Shown here: positions 38,103 through 47,913 of the stretch, one piece after another
Numbering within the stretch: position 1 is the stretch's first letter
How the letters are laid out: each line of letters begins with the position of its first letter
DNA from: Clostridium estertheticum subsp. estertheticum
GTDB lineage: Bacteria; Bacillota; Clostridia; Clostridiales; Clostridiaceae
Length of the DNA: 64,000 nucleotides
Direction of reading: 5' to 3'
Assembly: GCF_001877035.1 (NCBI RefSeq)
Contig: NZ_CP015756.1
Location: forward strand, 1,417,001-1,481,000
Position numbers and translations under genes: made by a program
The notes under the pieces: generated by a model
What the model saw: the letters and a program-made list of their open reading frames with translations, nothing else
Databases searched by the model: none
Told to the model about the DNA's origin: nothing

Positions 38103-38528
38103 ATGAACTTTGATAATGATTGTTTTTATTGTGTTAAGGACGCGCGACTTACAAATTTAATGATTGAGGTATGTAAGCTTGATGCTTCAACATTATATTT
38201 ATTTAAAGAACAGACTTATAAGGGCAGATGTGTTGTAGCATATAATGGTCATAAAAGTGAACTTTTCAATTTAACTGACGAGGAACGCTCAAAATTCATG
38301 GGTGATGTGTCAAGAGTAGCGGGAGCTTTAAACAAGGCATTTTCACCTGATAAAATTAACTATGGCGCTTATGCTGATACCATGACGCATCTTCATTTCC
38401 ATATAGTTCCTAAATATAAAGGTGGACCTTCTTTTGGAGGAACATTTGAAATGTCACCGAGTGACAAAGTGCTTCTTAAAGATGAAGAGTATAATTTATT
38501 AATAAGTAAAATCAAAGAAAATTTATAG
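38103..38528 (+). CDS. HIT-family (histidine triad) hydrolase
   Basis: A 141-residue HIT protein. The histidine triad THLHFHIVPK hydrolyses or transfers nucleotidyl groups; the N-terminal FDNDCFYCVKD may bind zinc. The start at 38103 follows AAAGGGGAG, rejecting an ATG at 38031. HIT enzymes (GalT-, FHIT- or HINT-like) act on nucleotide conjugates; why one lies inside a hexuronate cluster is unclear. A strong terminator follows. Confidence 0.92.
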   Translation: MNFDNDCFYCVKDARLTNLMIEVCKLDASTLYLFKEQTYKGRCVVAYNGHKSELFNLTDEERSKFMGDVSRVAGALNKAFSPDKINYGAYADTMTHLHFHIVPKYKGGPSFGGTFEMSPSDKVLLKDEEYNLLISKIKENL

Positions 38529-38560
38529 ATTACAGTATATAAATAGAAAACTTTATTTAG

Positions 38561-38590
38561 AAAAAACAGGCCCTTTGGGGCCTGTTTTTT
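38561..38590 (+). terminator. Strong terminator
   Basis: A 13-bp perfect stem (38561-38573 with 38578-38590) with a TTTG loop, GC-rich top and T6 run. Confidence 0.93.
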
Positions 38591-38602
38591 TGAGCTTAAA
38601 TA

Positions 38603-38631
38603 TTGTAATACATATTAACTAATGGTATAGT
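38603..38631 (+). promoter_or_regulatory. Promoter of second lacI gene
   Basis: TTGTAA (38603-38608), a 17-base spacer and TATAGT (38626-38631) precede a perfect operator at the start-site region. Confidence 0.65.
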
Positions 38632-38640
38632 GTACATAAG

Positions 38641-38656
38641 CCGTTAACGTTAACGG
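38641..38656. promoter_or_regulatory. LacI-type operator at lacI-2 (autoregulation)
   Basis: CCGTTAACGTTAACGG is a perfect 16-bp palindrome sharing its 12-base core GTTAACGTTAAC with the site at 36402. It lies 10 bases after the -10 box. Confidence 0.8.
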
Positions 38657-38687
38657 GAAATAATGATTTAATGGTTAGGAGGAAAAT

Positions 38688-39674
38688 ATGGTAGGCATAA
38701 AGGATATAGCAATAGAATGTAATGTTTCTGCAACTACTGTATCCAGGGCATTAAATAATAGCAAAGAGATATCTAAAAAAACAAGGGAGCTTATACTAAA
38801 GACTTGTGAAGAAAAGGGATACATACCTAATTCAGCGGCTAGAAGTCTTATTCTAAATAAGACTAATATGATTGGTCTTTTAATACCAGATATAACTAAT
38901 CAATATTATGCATATGTGAGTAAAGGGGTTAGTTCGTATTTAGAAAAAATAGGTTATGGACTTGTGCTCTGTAATAGTGATAGGAATAAAGATAATGAAA
39001 ATAGGTATATTGATTTTTTAGCACAGAAAAGAGTTGATGGGATAATACTTATTCCTGTAAAGCCTAAAGCAAGTGATTATAAAAAAATTATAGCAAATGT
39101 TCCTCTAGTAATGGCAGACAATTATGTAAAGGATTTAGAAGTAAGTTATGTGGGTAATGATAATTATGTTGGTGCTAGAAAGATAGTTTCTCATATGTTA
39201 AGGCAAGGGTATAGAAAGATTGGAGTAATACTTGGTGATGAATCATCTACTGCAAGCAATGAGAGATTAAAGGGCTATAAAGATATATTAACTGAGAACA
39301 ATATAGAAATTAGTAATGATATTTTATTAAACAGTAGTGCAAATTTTGAAGATGGGTTTAAACTAGCGCAGATCCTTATAAATAAAAAGGTGGATGCTAT
39401 TTTTACTATAAATGATTCTGTAGCAATGGGAGTTATGAAGTATGCTCACATGAATAATATTTTAATACCAAAAGACATTGGTATCGCAGGGTATGACGAT
39501 ATTGAGCAAGCGTCAATGTTAACGGTTCCGCTAACAACAGTTCATCAAAAAAAGTTTGAACTTGGCCAAATAGCAGCAAAAATATTAATCGAAGAAATTA
39601 ATAATCATAAGACTCTAAAACAAACAATTATATTAAAGCCAGAGCTTGTTATAAGAAAATCGTGTAATGAATAA
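38688..39674 (+). CDS. LacI-family transcriptional regulator 2
   Basis: A 328-residue repressor with the N-terminal helix-turn-helix GIKDIAIECNVSATTVSRALNNS, hinge AARSLIL and sensor domain ending VVPLTTVHQKK-like block. The LLIPDITNQYYAYVSKGV sequence is typical of KdgR/RbsR-like members. Its own promoter carries the shared palindrome, so it is probably autoregulated and a good candidate for the regulator of uxaC and the symporter too. The AGGAGG at 38677 supports the start. Confidence 0.95.
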   Translation: MVGIKDIAIECNVSATTVSRALNNSKEISKKTRELILKTCEEKGYIPNSAARSLILNKTNMIGLLIPDITNQYYAYVSKGVSSYLEKIGYGLVLCNSDRNKDNENRYIDFLAQKRVDGIILIPVKPKASDYKKIIANVPLVMADNYVKDLEVSYVGNDNYVGARKIVSHMLRQGYRKIGVILGDESSTASNERLKGYKDILTENNIEISNDILLNSSANFEDGFKLAQILINKKVDAIFTINDSVAMGVMKYAHMNNILIPKDIGIAGYDDIEQASMLTVPLTTVHQKKFELGQIAAKILIEEINNHKTLKQTIILKPELVIRKSCNE

Positions 39675-39739
39675 ACTAGAAATAATTAAATTGGTAGTCT
39701 AAGTAATAAAACATAAAATTAATATTAGGAGGAATTGTA

Positions 39740-40570
39740 ATGGAAATTAGATATGCAAGTCATGATGAAGATGCAAAAAGCTATGATACTACACAATTAA
39801 GGAAACATTTTTTAATCGAGGATTTATTTGTGCCGGGTGAAATAAAGATGGTTTATAGCCATATAGATAGAATAATAGTAGCTGGTATAGTGCCAACAAA
39901 TAAGGCTCTTGTTTTAGAAGGAAGTAAAGCTTTAGGTTGTGATTATTTTCTTCAAAGACGTGAACTTGGAGTAATTAATATCGGGGGAGCTGGAACAGTA
40001 ACTTTAGATGGTGAAAAACATGAACTAGGAGGTAGAGATGGACTTTATGTTGGACTAGGAATTAAAGAAATTAGTTTTACAAGTGTCGACGCTAAAAATC
40101 CAGCTAAATTTTATATGAATAGTGCCACAGCACATAAAAACTATCCTACAGTAGAAATTAGTTTAGAAAAGGCTAATAAAGTCCAAGCTGGTAGTGATGA
40201 AGAATGTAATAAAAGAGTAATAAACCAATATGTTCATCCAGCAGTTTGCAAAAGCTGTCAATTAGTTATGGGAATGACAATACTTAATCCAGGTAGTGTA
40301 TGGAATACAATGCCTTGTCATACTCATGATAGACGTATGGAAGTATATTTATATTTCGATATGGATGCAGATAATGTTGTGTTCCATCTCATGGGGACTC
40401 CACAAGAGACTAGACATATTGTTATGAAAAATGAACAAGCAGTTATATCACCAAGCTGGTCTATACATTCAGGTGTTGGAACAAAAAATTATACTTTTAT
40501 TTGGGGTATGGTTGGAGAAAACCAGGAATTTACAGATATGGATGCGGTTTTAACTAAAGATATAAAATAA
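39740..40570 (+). CDS. kduI: 5-keto-4-deoxyuronate isomerase
   Basis: A 276-residue bicupin zinc enzyme converting 4-deoxy-L-threo-5-hexosulose uronate to 3-deoxy-D-glycero-2,5-hexodiulosonate in breakdown of unsaturated uronides. The zinc site is visible in [16 protein letters not shown] (two His and Glu), with a final His in the WSIHSGVGT block. Its start follows AGGAGG. KduD is not in the window. Its presence means the pathway handles pectin or glycosaminoglycan lyase products in addition to free uronates. Confidence 0.96.
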   Translation: MEIRYASHDEDAKSYDTTQLRKHFLIEDLFVPGEIKMVYSHIDRIIVAGIVPTNKALVLEGSKALGCDYFLQRRELGVINIGGAGTVTLDGEKHELGGRDGLYVGLGIKEISFTSVDAKNPAKFYMNSATAHKNYPTVEISLEKANKVQAGSDEECNKRVINQYVHPAVCKSCQLVMGMTILNPGSVWNTMPCHTHDRRMEVYLYFDMDADNVVFHLMGTPQETRHIVMKNEQAVISPSWSIHSGVGTKNYTFIWGMVGENQEFTDMDAVLTKDIK

Positions 40571-41019
40571 AAAATTTATTGATTGAAATTCAACCTTACA
40601 TTGAAAAAGATGAGAACAGCAGCATTTATTTAAGAAATTTAAATAACATGTATGATATTTATGATATTTATGATATTTATAAGACTGAGTCCTATCATTT
40701 AATGGTAAAGTTATAAATTTAGAAAGATTGGATCCAAGAAGTTATGATAAATAAACTGAAATAAAGACTTTGTTTACTATGTTTAGTTAAGTAGTTTTAT
40801 AGATAGAATATAAATTAAAACTAAATCCCTATAATTACTTAGGTTTAAGTAATTATAGGGATTATATGTTTTTGAAGTATGGCCATAATAATTTATAAAA
40901 ATGTGAATAAATTAGTAACTTTATAAGATCGCATAGAATTTAAGAAGGATAAGGATTATAGTAAAATAATATAGATTAATAAAAAATACAAAAATAATAA
41001 ACTATAGGGAGGTTATAAA
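40571..41019. other. Long intergenic region with 9-bp tandem repeat
   Basis: No gene is seen in these 449 bases. It contains three perfect copies of TATGATATT at 40651-40677 and a terminator hairpin at 40824. The rest is AT-rich. GGGAGG before 41020 is the ribosome binding site of the next gene. Confidence 0.7.
40824..40868 (+). terminator. Terminator hairpin
   Basis: A perfect 17-bp stem (40824-40840 with 40847-40863) with a 6-base loop is followed by an AT-rich stretch with scattered T residues. Confidence 0.65.
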
Positions 41020-42012
41020 ATGTCATATTTGCTCAAGTCTTTAGAAAATTGTAAGTTAACATTAAACAATAGATTGGTTATGCCACCAATGGCTACGTCG
41101 AAATCAGACCAGAATGGAAAGGTAAGTAAAGATATATTAGATTATTATGATGAAAAATCTAGAGGTGGATATATATCCCTTATTATTATTGAACATAGTT
41201 TTATAACACTCGCAGGAAAGGCTAGTGAAAGACAACTTTCTATTGCAGAGGATACTACAATTGAAAGGTTAAAAGAATTATCTAACATTATTCATAAAAA
41301 TGGATCTAAAACAGTAATGCAAATTAATCATGCTGGAAGTTCAACAAATAAAGAAATTACAGGGCTTAATCCAGTAGGTCCATCAGCTATTATAAATCCA
41401 AATTCAAGTATTGTACCAGATGAACTTTCAATAAATGAAATTAAAAATATAATCTTAGAATTTAAAAATGCTGCAAGGCGTGTTAAGGAATCTGGATTTG
41501 ATGGTGTAGAAATTCATTCTGCACATGGATATCTTCTAAACCAATTTTTCTCTCCTTTAACTAACAAGAGAAATGACGAATATGGTGGAGGGTTATTAGG
41601 TCGAATTAAAATTCATTTAGATATTATTAAAGCAGTACGCGATGTTGTTGGGGATGATTTCCCAATTCTTCTAAGACTCGGTGCTAGCGATAATATTGAG
41701 GGTGGTATTACAATCGAAGATAGCAAAATTGCTGCGGTAGCTTTTGAGAAGGCAGGTGTAGATATTCTTGATATTTCTGGAGGCTTTTGTAGATTTATTA
41801 TTCCAGGTAATACTAGTCAAGGGTATTTTTCACCGTTATCGGAATCTATAAAGGAAGTTGTATCTATTCCAGTTCTACTTACTGGGGGAATTACAAAGGT
41901 AGAAGCTGCCGAAAATCTTTTGTCTTCTGAAAAAGCTGATCTTATTGGTGTAGCTAGGGCTATATATAAGGATTCTAAGTGGGCCCAAAAGGCGATAGAA
42001 AGCTTTAAATAG
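41020..42012 (+). CDS. Old Yellow Enzyme-family NADH:flavin oxidoreductase
   Basis: A 330-residue single-domain FMN TIM barrel. NRLVMPPMAT, the substrate-site QINHAGS and EIHSAHGYLLNQFFSP, NKRNDEYGG and LTGGI blocks are family hallmarks. It lacks the C-terminal iron-sulfur and FAD domains of 2,4-dienoyl-CoA reductases. Members reduce activated C=C bonds, with physiological substrate rarely known. It is monocistronic after a long gap, with AGGGAGG upstream. Confidence 0.93.
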   Translation: MSYLLKSLENCKLTLNNRLVMPPMATSKSDQNGKVSKDILDYYDEKSRGGYISLIIIEHSFITLAGKASERQLSIAEDTTIERLKELSNIIHKNGSKTVMQINHAGSSTNKEITGLNPVGPSAIINPNSSIVPDELSINEIKNIILEFKNAARRVKESGFDGVEIHSAHGYLLNQFFSPLTNKRNDEYGGGLLGRIKIHLDIIKAVRDVVGDDFPILLRLGASDNIEGGITIEDSKIAAVAFEKAGVDILDISGGFCRFIIPGNTSQGYFSPLSESIKEVVSIPVLLTGGITKVEAAENLLSSEKADLIGVARAIYKDSKWAQKAIESFK

Positions 42013-42177
42013 AAATTTTAAAACAAACAAATTAGTCTCTCGTGTATAAATAACGGTTATTTAAGCTAAATTATGGTATAATATAAGGTGAATAGAAATA
42101 GTGCATGTATGGATAAAATAAACGAGAAACTTTTATTTGTATGTTTCCTGGATGCTTAAGAAGGAAGGAAATTAAAG

Positions 42178-42480
42178 ATGATAATGCTTCAGAAAATATA
42201 TAAACTTTGTGAATGTTTTGAAAAACAAGATAGAAAAACAGGTATTATGAAATTAATAAATAAGGGCTATAGTGAGAGTACCTCAATTAAATATTATAAT
42301 ATATGGAGAAGGCATTATATGGATTCGAATAGTAAAGATCTTATGGTTTCAGGCATTTACATAGAAACTCGCAGAGAAAGAAAACTTCTAGAAGAGTGTA
42401 CATTCTTGGAACGTCAAAGATATCTTGAAGCACTAAGTAAAGAGCAACTTATTAAGATAACACAAGCAGTTCTTAAATAA
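42178..42480 (+). CDS. Hypothetical 100-residue helical protein
   Basis: Not recognised. The product is charged and predicted mostly helical, with a segment NKGYSESTSIKYYNIWRRHYM that resembles a DNA-binding helix-turn-helix in pattern only. A GAAGGAAGG site supports the start. Similar short proteins occur in Clostridium, but no function is known to me. It lies just upstream of the clpB leader. Confidence 0.6.
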   Translation: MIMLQKIYKLCECFEKQDRKTGIMKLINKGYSESTSIKYYNIWRRHYMDSNSKDLMVSGIYIETRRERKLLEECTFLERQRYLEALSKEQLIKITQAVLK

Positions 42481-42546
42481 TATAAAAGAATATCTATGAA
42501 ATATTAAAACTATAACAGATAATTCTTAAAATAGACTAAGATATGG

Positions 42547-42621
42547 TCACTATAGTAACTTGAAGCATCTACCCAGGAGATGATAACATCGACCCAGGAG
42601 ATGATTAGGTTACTATGGTGA
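42547..42621 (+). promoter_or_regulatory. Twin-hairpin leader element upstream of clpB
   Basis: An outer stem (42547-42559 with 42609-42621, 13 pairs with one G-U) encloses two near-identical small hairpins. The repeated unit CATC(T/G)ACCCAGGAGATGAT is at 42566-42584 and 42587-42605, 21 bases apart. Each exposes ACCCAGG in its loop. The two arms of the outer stem also read as inverted copies of the same 13-mer, so DNA binding by a protein is an alternative. It is neither a CIRCE nor a CtsR site. Confidence 0.65.
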
Positions 42622-42698
42622 TTAATTTATACCTTAAAATATACTGAAAAAATTCCATAATATGGTAATAATTTAATAGAAAAGGGAGGATTATATAC

Positions 42699-45311
42699 AT
42701 GGATGTAGAGAAATTAACAGTAAAGGTTCAACAATCATTAAATGGGGCTCAATCAATAGCTGTAAAAAATAACCATCAACAGGTAGATACAATTCATTTA
42801 TTTGCAGCACTCATAGCTCAAGAGGATGGACTCATTCCTAATATATTTAGTAAAATGGGAGTGGATATAACTAGTTTAAATAATGAGATTAAAAATGAAC
42901 TTGGCAGAATGCCAAAAGTTACAGGGAGTGGTGCTGATAGTGGCTCTGTATACGCTACAAGAAGACTTGATGAGGTTTTTGTACGCGCTGAAGATGAAGC
43001 TAAAAAATTTAAAGATACATTTATAAGTGTTGAGCATGTGATGCTTGGACTTATGGATGTAAAAACTAAAGAGATAGTAGATATATTAAAAAAATTCAAT
43101 ATAACTAAAGATGCTTTTTTAAGTGTGCTCTCTAGCGTTCGTGGAAATCAAAGAGTAGATAATGTTGATCCAGAAGGTACTTATGAGGCATTAGTGAAAT
43201 ATGGATCAAATCTTGTGGAGCAAGCTAAAAAGCATAAATTAGATCCAGTAATCGGACGTGATGAGGAAATTAGGAGGGTTATAAGAATACTTTCTAGAAG
43301 AACTAAAAATAATCCAGTGCTTATAGGAGAACCAGGGGTTGGTAAAACTGCTATAGTTGAGGGACTTGCTCAAAGAATTGTAAAGGGAGATGTACCAGAA
43401 GGTCTTAAGAATAAGATAATATTTTCTTTAGACATGGGGGCTCTTATTGCTGGTGCTAAATTTAAAGGTGAATTTGAAGAAAGACTCAAAGCAGTTCTTA
43501 AAGAAGTAGAAACTAGTGAAGGAAAAATAATTTTATTTATAGATGAAATTCATAACATTGTTGGGGCAGGTAAATCAGAGGGATCTATGGATGCTGGAAA
43601 TATGATAAAACCATTACTTGCAAGAGGAAGTCTTCATTGTATTGGAGCTACTACTTTTGATGAATACAGAAAGTATCTAGAAAAAGATAAGGCTCTAGAG
43701 AGAAGATTTCAACCAGTAACAATAGAGGAACCTACAGTTGAAGATTCTGTATCGATACTTAGAGGTCTTAAAGAGAAATTTGAAATATACCACGGCATAA
43801 GGATTCATGATTCTGCGATTGTTGCAGCAGCAAGACTATCAGATAGATATATAACAGCAAGATTTCTACCAGATAAGGCAATTGATCTTATAGATGAAGC
43901 TTGTGCAATGATAAGAACTGATATTGATAGTATGCCAACTGAAATGGATATGATTAAACGTAAGCTATTTCAATTAGAGATTGAGAAAAAGGCATTATCT
44001 AAAGAAAAGGATGATGCATCAAAGAAAAGACTTATAACACTTGAGAAAGAGTTAAGTAATTTAAAAGATAAAGACAATGAAATGACAGCAAAATATGAAA
44101 AAGAAAAATCTAAGATAGTTGAAATTAGAAATTTAAAAGCGGAGCTCGATGTTTCCAGAGGTGATATAGAAAAATCTGAAAGAGAGTATGATTTAAATAA
44201 GGTAGCAGAACTTAAATATGGAGTAATTCCAAAGTTAGAAGCCCAGATAAAAGAGAAAGAAGCAGACATTCATCAAAATAATGAAACTGCTATGCTTAAA
44301 GAAGAGGTAACAGAAAAGGAAATATCACAAATAGTATCAAAGTGGACGGGTATACCTGTAACAAATCTTGAAGAAGGTGAACGAGAAAAACTCCTAAGAC
44401 TTGAAGATGATTTAACAAAGAGAGTAATTGGCCAAAAGGAAGCTGTAACTGCTGTTTCAAATGCAGTAATAAGGGCAAGAGCTGGTATGAAAGATCCGAA
44501 AAGACCTATTGGTTCATTCATATTTCTTGGACCTACTGGTGTCGGGAAAACTCAGCTTGCTAAAACACTAGCCGAAATTCTATTTGAAAGTAGTGATAAT
44601 ATAATAAGAATAGATATGTCAGAGTATATGGAGAAATATTCTGTGTCAAGACTCATAGGAGCTCCACCAGGTTATGTGGGTTACGAGGAGGGTGGGCAGC
44701 TTACTGAGGCTGTTAGGCGTAAACCTTATAGCGTAGTATTGTTTGATGAAATAGAAAAAGCTCACGAAGATGTGTTTAATATATTTCTTCAGATATTAGA
44801 CGATGGACGATTAACCGATAATCAGGGCAAAATAATTAATTTTAAAAACTGTATAATAATCATGACTTCAAATATTGGAAGCAACTATCTCTTAGAAAAC
44901 AAGGAAAGTGGCGGAATTGAGAAAGGTATTCGTGATAGGGTTATGAACGAGCTCAAGTCCAAGTTTAAACCAGAATTTCTAAATAGGTTGGATGACATTA
45001 TATTGTTTAAACCTTTAGAAACGAGGGAAATAGAAGGAATAGTTGATATATTCCTTGCAGATATTCAAAATAGGCTTAAGGATAAGAATATAACTATGAA
45101 AGTAACTACAGCTGCTAAAAAGCTTATGGCAGATGAAGGGTACGATCCAGTATATGGAGCACGACCACTAAAGAGATATATTGAAAATGTTTTGGAAACT
45201 TCTATTTCGAAGAAGATTATTAGGGGAGACATAAATGATGGTTCTGTCATTGGTGTAGATGCTAAAGAAGATCAAATTGTTATAGAAAAAATAAGTAACT
45301 CAATAAAATAA
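42699..45311 (+). CDS. clpB: ATP-dependent disaggregase ClpB
   Basis: An 870-residue Hsp100 chaperone. The Clp-N double repeat spans about 1-145, nucleotide-binding domain 1 has Walker A GEPGVGKT at 210-217 and Walker B LFIDEIH, then the coiled-coil M domain lies at about 405-530 (rich in Lys/Glu), and domain 2 has Walker A GPTGVGKT and [10 protein letters not shown]. The length fits ClpB. It dissolves aggregates with DnaK. It has no neighbouring heat-shock gene and a strongly structured leader instead of known Firmicute heat-shock operators. Confidence 0.97.
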   Translation: MDVEKLTVKVQQSLNGAQSIAVKNNHQQVDTIHLFAALIAQEDGLIPNIFSKMGVDITSLNNEIKNELGRMPKVTGSGADSGSVYATRRLDEVFVRAEDEAKKFKDTFISVEHVMLGLMDVKTKEIVDILKKFNITKDAFLSVLSSVRGNQRVDNVDPEGTYEALVKYGSNLVEQAKKHKLDPVIGRDEEIRRVIRILSRRTKNNPVLIGEPGVGKTAIVEGLAQRIVKGDVPEGLKNKIIFSLDMGALIAGAKFKGEFEERLKAVLKEVETSEGKIILFIDEIHNIVGAGKSEGSMDAGNMIKPLLARGSLHCIGATTFDEYRKYLEKDKALERRFQPVTIEEPTVEDSVSILRGLKEKFEIYHGIRIHDSAIVAAARLSDRYITARFLPDKAIDLIDEACAMIRTDIDSMPTEMDMIKRKLFQLEIEKKALSKEKDDASKKRLITLEKELSNLKDKDNEMTAKYEKEKSKIVEIRNLKAELDVSRGDIEKSEREYDLNKVAELKYGVIPKLEAQIKEKEADIHQNNETAMLKEEVTEKEISQIVSKWTGIPVTNLEEGEREKLLRLEDDLTKRVIGQKEAVTAVSNAVIRARAGMKDPKRPIGSFIFLGPTGVGKTQLAKTLAEILFESSDNIIRIDMSEYMEKYSVSRLIGAPPGYVGYEEGGQLTEAVRRKPYSVVLFDEIEKAHEDVFNIFLQILDDGRLTDNQGKIINFKNCIIIMTSNIGSNYLLENKESGGIEKGIRDRVMNELKSKFKPEFLNRLDDIILFKPLETREIEGIVDIFLADIQNRLKDKNITMKVTTAAKKLMADEGYDPVYGARPLKRYIENVLETSISKKIIRGDINDGSVIGVDAKEDQIVIEKISNSIK

Positions 45312-45348
45312 TATTTTGATTACTACGTAAGTAGAAATTAGATAGAAA

Positions 45349-45395
45349 GCCTCAATCTTTAGAAAACATTAAAAATGAAGATTGAGGCATTTTTT
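45349..45395 (+). terminator. Terminator of clpB
   Basis: GCCTCAATCTT (45349-45359) pairs perfectly with AAGATTGAGGC (45378-45388), followed by T6. Confidence 0.88.
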
Positions 45396-45403
45396 ATACT
45401 TAA

Positions 45404-45459
45404 AATAGCTCTCAATTGTAAACTAAAACAATTAATTTAGTTTACAATTGAGAGCTATT
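45404..45459. repeat. Perfect 24-bp inverted repeat
   Basis: Arms 45404-45427 and 45436-45459 are perfectly complementary with an 8-base loop, directly after the clpB terminator. No U tract follows the right arm. It may be a second terminator read on the other strand or a relic of a small mobile element. Confidence 0.8.
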
Positions 45460-45559
45460 GCTTTATTATATAGTATATACCAATTGTATTGAGGAATATA
45501 TCTATACATTAGTTATAATTTATATCTCGGAAAAAATAATTACAAGAGAGGGGTATTGT

Positions 45560-45631
45560 ATGAGAGTATTTGTTAAGAGTATGGAGAAAAAGGTAAACGA
45601 GTTAAATTTGGAGGTTATAAAAAATGTCTAA
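45560..45631 (+). CDS. Short 23-residue upstream ORF of the biotin operon
   Basis: ATG 45560 is preceded by GAGAGGGG and opens a reading frame for MRVFVKSMEKKVNELNLEVI plus three residues. It ends at TAA 45629-45631, which overlaps the bioD start by 8 bases. The peptide is amphipathic and helical. It may be a translation-coupling leader, or the remnant of a lost first gene of the operon. Confidence 0.4.
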   Translation: MRVFVKSMEKKVNELNLEVIKNV

Positions 45632-46349
45632 GGGAGTATTTATAGTTGGAACAGATACTGATGTGGGAAAAACTATTGTAACTGCTGGAATTATGCATGT
45701 TCTGCGAAGTAATGGATATAATGCTACTTATTTTAAGGCAGCACTTAGTGGGGCTATTGAAGAAGGCAATGAACTTATTCCTGGTGATACTAAGATTGCT
45801 TGTGATGTGAGTAATTTGGAAGAAGTTTATGAAAATATAACGCCTTATGTTTATAAGAATGCAGTATCCCCTCATCTTGCAGCTAAAATTGAGAATAAGC
45901 CTATTCAAATAGACTTAATAAGACAAAAATACAATTATTTAAAGGATAAATATGATTATGTTATTGCAGAAGGTAGTGGAGGAATAGTATGTCCATTGAT
46001 AGATGATGAAAGAGGAATATATACTCTTGAAAATCTTATAAAGGATTTAAATATGAGTGTTGTTATTGTGGCAAGAGCTGGTGTGGGAACAATTAACCAT
46101 ACGGTAATTACAGTAGAATATATAAAATCATTAGGGATTAAAATCAAAGGGATTATAATAAATAATTATATAGATAATCTTCTCTGTAATGACAATATTC
46201 AAATGATAGAAAAGCTTACTAAAGTGCCTGTTATAGGCAAGCTTAAACATATTGTAAACCTAAATGAGAACATGATACGAGCTATAAGAATTAATGCAGA
46301 AAAGGCTTTTAGTATTAAGACTTTAGAAGGATGTATGGATCAATTATAA
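45624..46349 (+). CDS. bioD: Dethiobiotin synthetase
   Basis: A 241-residue ATP-dependent carboxylase closing the ureido ring of biotin. The P loop GTDTDVGKTIVTAGI is intact, EGSGGIVCPL holds the active-site region, and VVIVARAGVGTINHT is conserved. The start follows TTGGAGG at 45609-45615. It lies just before bioA. No bioB or bioF is in the window. Confidence 0.95.
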   Translation: MSKGVFIVGTDTDVGKTIVTAGIMHVLRSNGYNATYFKAALSGAIEEGNELIPGDTKIACDVSNLEEVYENITPYVYKNAVSPHLAAKIENKPIQIDLIRQKYNYLKDKYDYVIAEGSGGIVCPLIDDERGIYTLENLIKDLNMSVVIVARAGVGTINHTVITVEYIKSLGIKIKGIIINNYIDNLLCNDNIQMIEKLTKVPVIGKLKHIVNLNENMIRAIRINAEKAFSIKTLEGCMDQL

Positions 46350-46370
46350 AGTGAAGGGTGAGGTAAATAA

Positions 46371-47729
46371 ATGAATAGTTATGTAGAAAAGGATTTGAAA
46401 TATATATGGCATCCATGTTCACAAATGAAGGATTATGAGGAGCTTAATCCAATAGTTATTGAAAAAGGCGAAGGGGTTTGGCTTTATGATATTGATGGAA
46501 AAAGATATTTAGATTGTATATCATCTTGGTGGACGAACACTCTGGGACATAGCAATAAGAGAATTAACGAGGCTATAAAAAAGCAGATAGATAACATTGA
46601 ACATGTCATATTTGCAAATTTCTCAAACAAGCCGGCTATAGAACTTGCGGAAAAGCTTGTTGATATAACGCCAGAAAGACTTAAAAAAGTGTTCTTTTCT
46701 GATAATGGATCCTCAGCGGTAGAAATAGCTTTAAAGATGAGTTTTCACTATAACATGCAAAAGGGAAATACTAAAAAGAAAAGGTTCGTAGCACTAAGCG
46801 ATGCATATCATGGAGAGACATTAGGTGCGTTGTCTGTTTGTGATATTGATGAGTTTAACGAAGTATACAAGCCTCTACTTTTAGATACATTTAGAGTTCA
46901 AGGACCAGATTGTTATAGGTGTAAATACGGTTTTAATAGGGAGAGTTGTAATGCAGAGTGTTTTGAGGAGATGGAAAAGTGCTTAACTCAAAATCATATG
47001 GATATAAGTGCAGTAATAGTTGAACCTATGGTTCAAGGTGCTGCGGGTATGAAGATTTATTCACCAATTTATTTAAAGAAGCTCCGATATTTTTGTGATA
47101 TATATGATATACACATTATTGCAGATGAAATTGCAATGGGCTTTGGTAGAACTGGAAAAATGTTTGCCTGTAACCATGCGGATATAAGTCCAGACTTTAT
47201 GTGTCTCTCAAAAGGGATTTCGGCTGGATATATGCCTATGTCGGTAGTTATGACTACAGAAGATATTTATGATTGTTTTTATGGAGATTATAAAGAACGG
47301 AAAACATTTATACATAGTCATACTTATTCAGGAAATGCTATGGGGTGTGCAATAGCACTCGAGAGCTTAAAGATATTTGAGGAAGACAATATTATAAAAA
47401 AGAACGTAGAAAAAGGTGAGCTTATAAAAAAACTTACGCTAGAAAAGGCAGAAAGTTTAAAGCATGTAGGTGAGGTAAGAAGTATAGGGATGATAACAGC
47501 TATTGAAATAGTAAAAAACAGGGATACGAAAGAAAGTTATCCATTTGAAATGAGAGTAGGATATGAGATTTACAAGATTGCTCTTAAAAAGGGGTTAGTA
47601 CTAAGACCAATAGGAAATGTACTTTATTTTATTCCGCCGTATATTATAAATAATAATGAGATAGAATTTATGGTGAATACTTGCGTTGAAAGTATAGAAG
47701 AATATTATAAGAAAGAGTGTAAGGAGTAA
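46371..47729 (+). CDS. bioA: Adenosylmethionine-8-amino-7-oxononanoate transaminase
   Basis: A 452-residue class III PLP aminotransferase giving 7,8-diaminopelargonate. The N-terminal [14 protein letters not shown] is the BioA hallmark, [11 protein letters not shown] contacts substrate, [18 protein letters not shown] is the PLP-aspartate region and [15 protein letters not shown] carries the Schiff-base Lys. The length is normal. It is 21 bases after bioD. Confidence 0.97.
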   Translation: MNSYVEKDLKYIWHPCSQMKDYEELNPIVIEKGEGVWLYDIDGKRYLDCISSWWTNTLGHSNKRINEAIKKQIDNIEHVIFANFSNKPAIELAEKLVDITPERLKKVFFSDNGSSAVEIALKMSFHYNMQKGNTKKKRFVALSDAYHGETLGALSVCDIDEFNEVYKPLLLDTFRVQGPDCYRCKYGFNRESCNAECFEEMEKCLTQNHMDISAVIVEPMVQGAAGMKIYSPIYLKKLRYFCDIYDIHIIADEIAMGFGRTGKMFACNHADISPDFMCLSKGISAGYMPMSVVMTTEDIYDCFYGDYKERKTFIHSHTYSGNAMGCAIALESLKIFEEDNIIKKNVEKGELIKKLTLEKAESLKHVGEVRSIGMITAIEIVKNRDTKESYPFEMRVGYEIYKIALKKGLVLRPIGNVLYFIPPYIINNNEIEFMVNTCVESIEEYYKKECKE

Positions 47730-47913
47730 AAGGAGATGTAGTGAGTGAATATATTTATTTTTTGATTTCTTTGAAATATTACAGGAAAATCTGTGGAATT
47801 TATGAATATTAAAAAGTTAATGTTGAAATTAAACCTATAAAGGTAGATAATTAGATATAATATGATTTTTTATATCATTTAAATATTAGCAAGTACTAAA
47901 GGAGAAAGTATAT

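Noticed and set aside
42566-42605. Two 19-bp direct repeats upstream of clpB taken as a minimal CRISPR or att site
   Set aside because: Only two copies, 2-base spacer, each internally palindromic, and embedded in a larger stem; a leader element explains them better.
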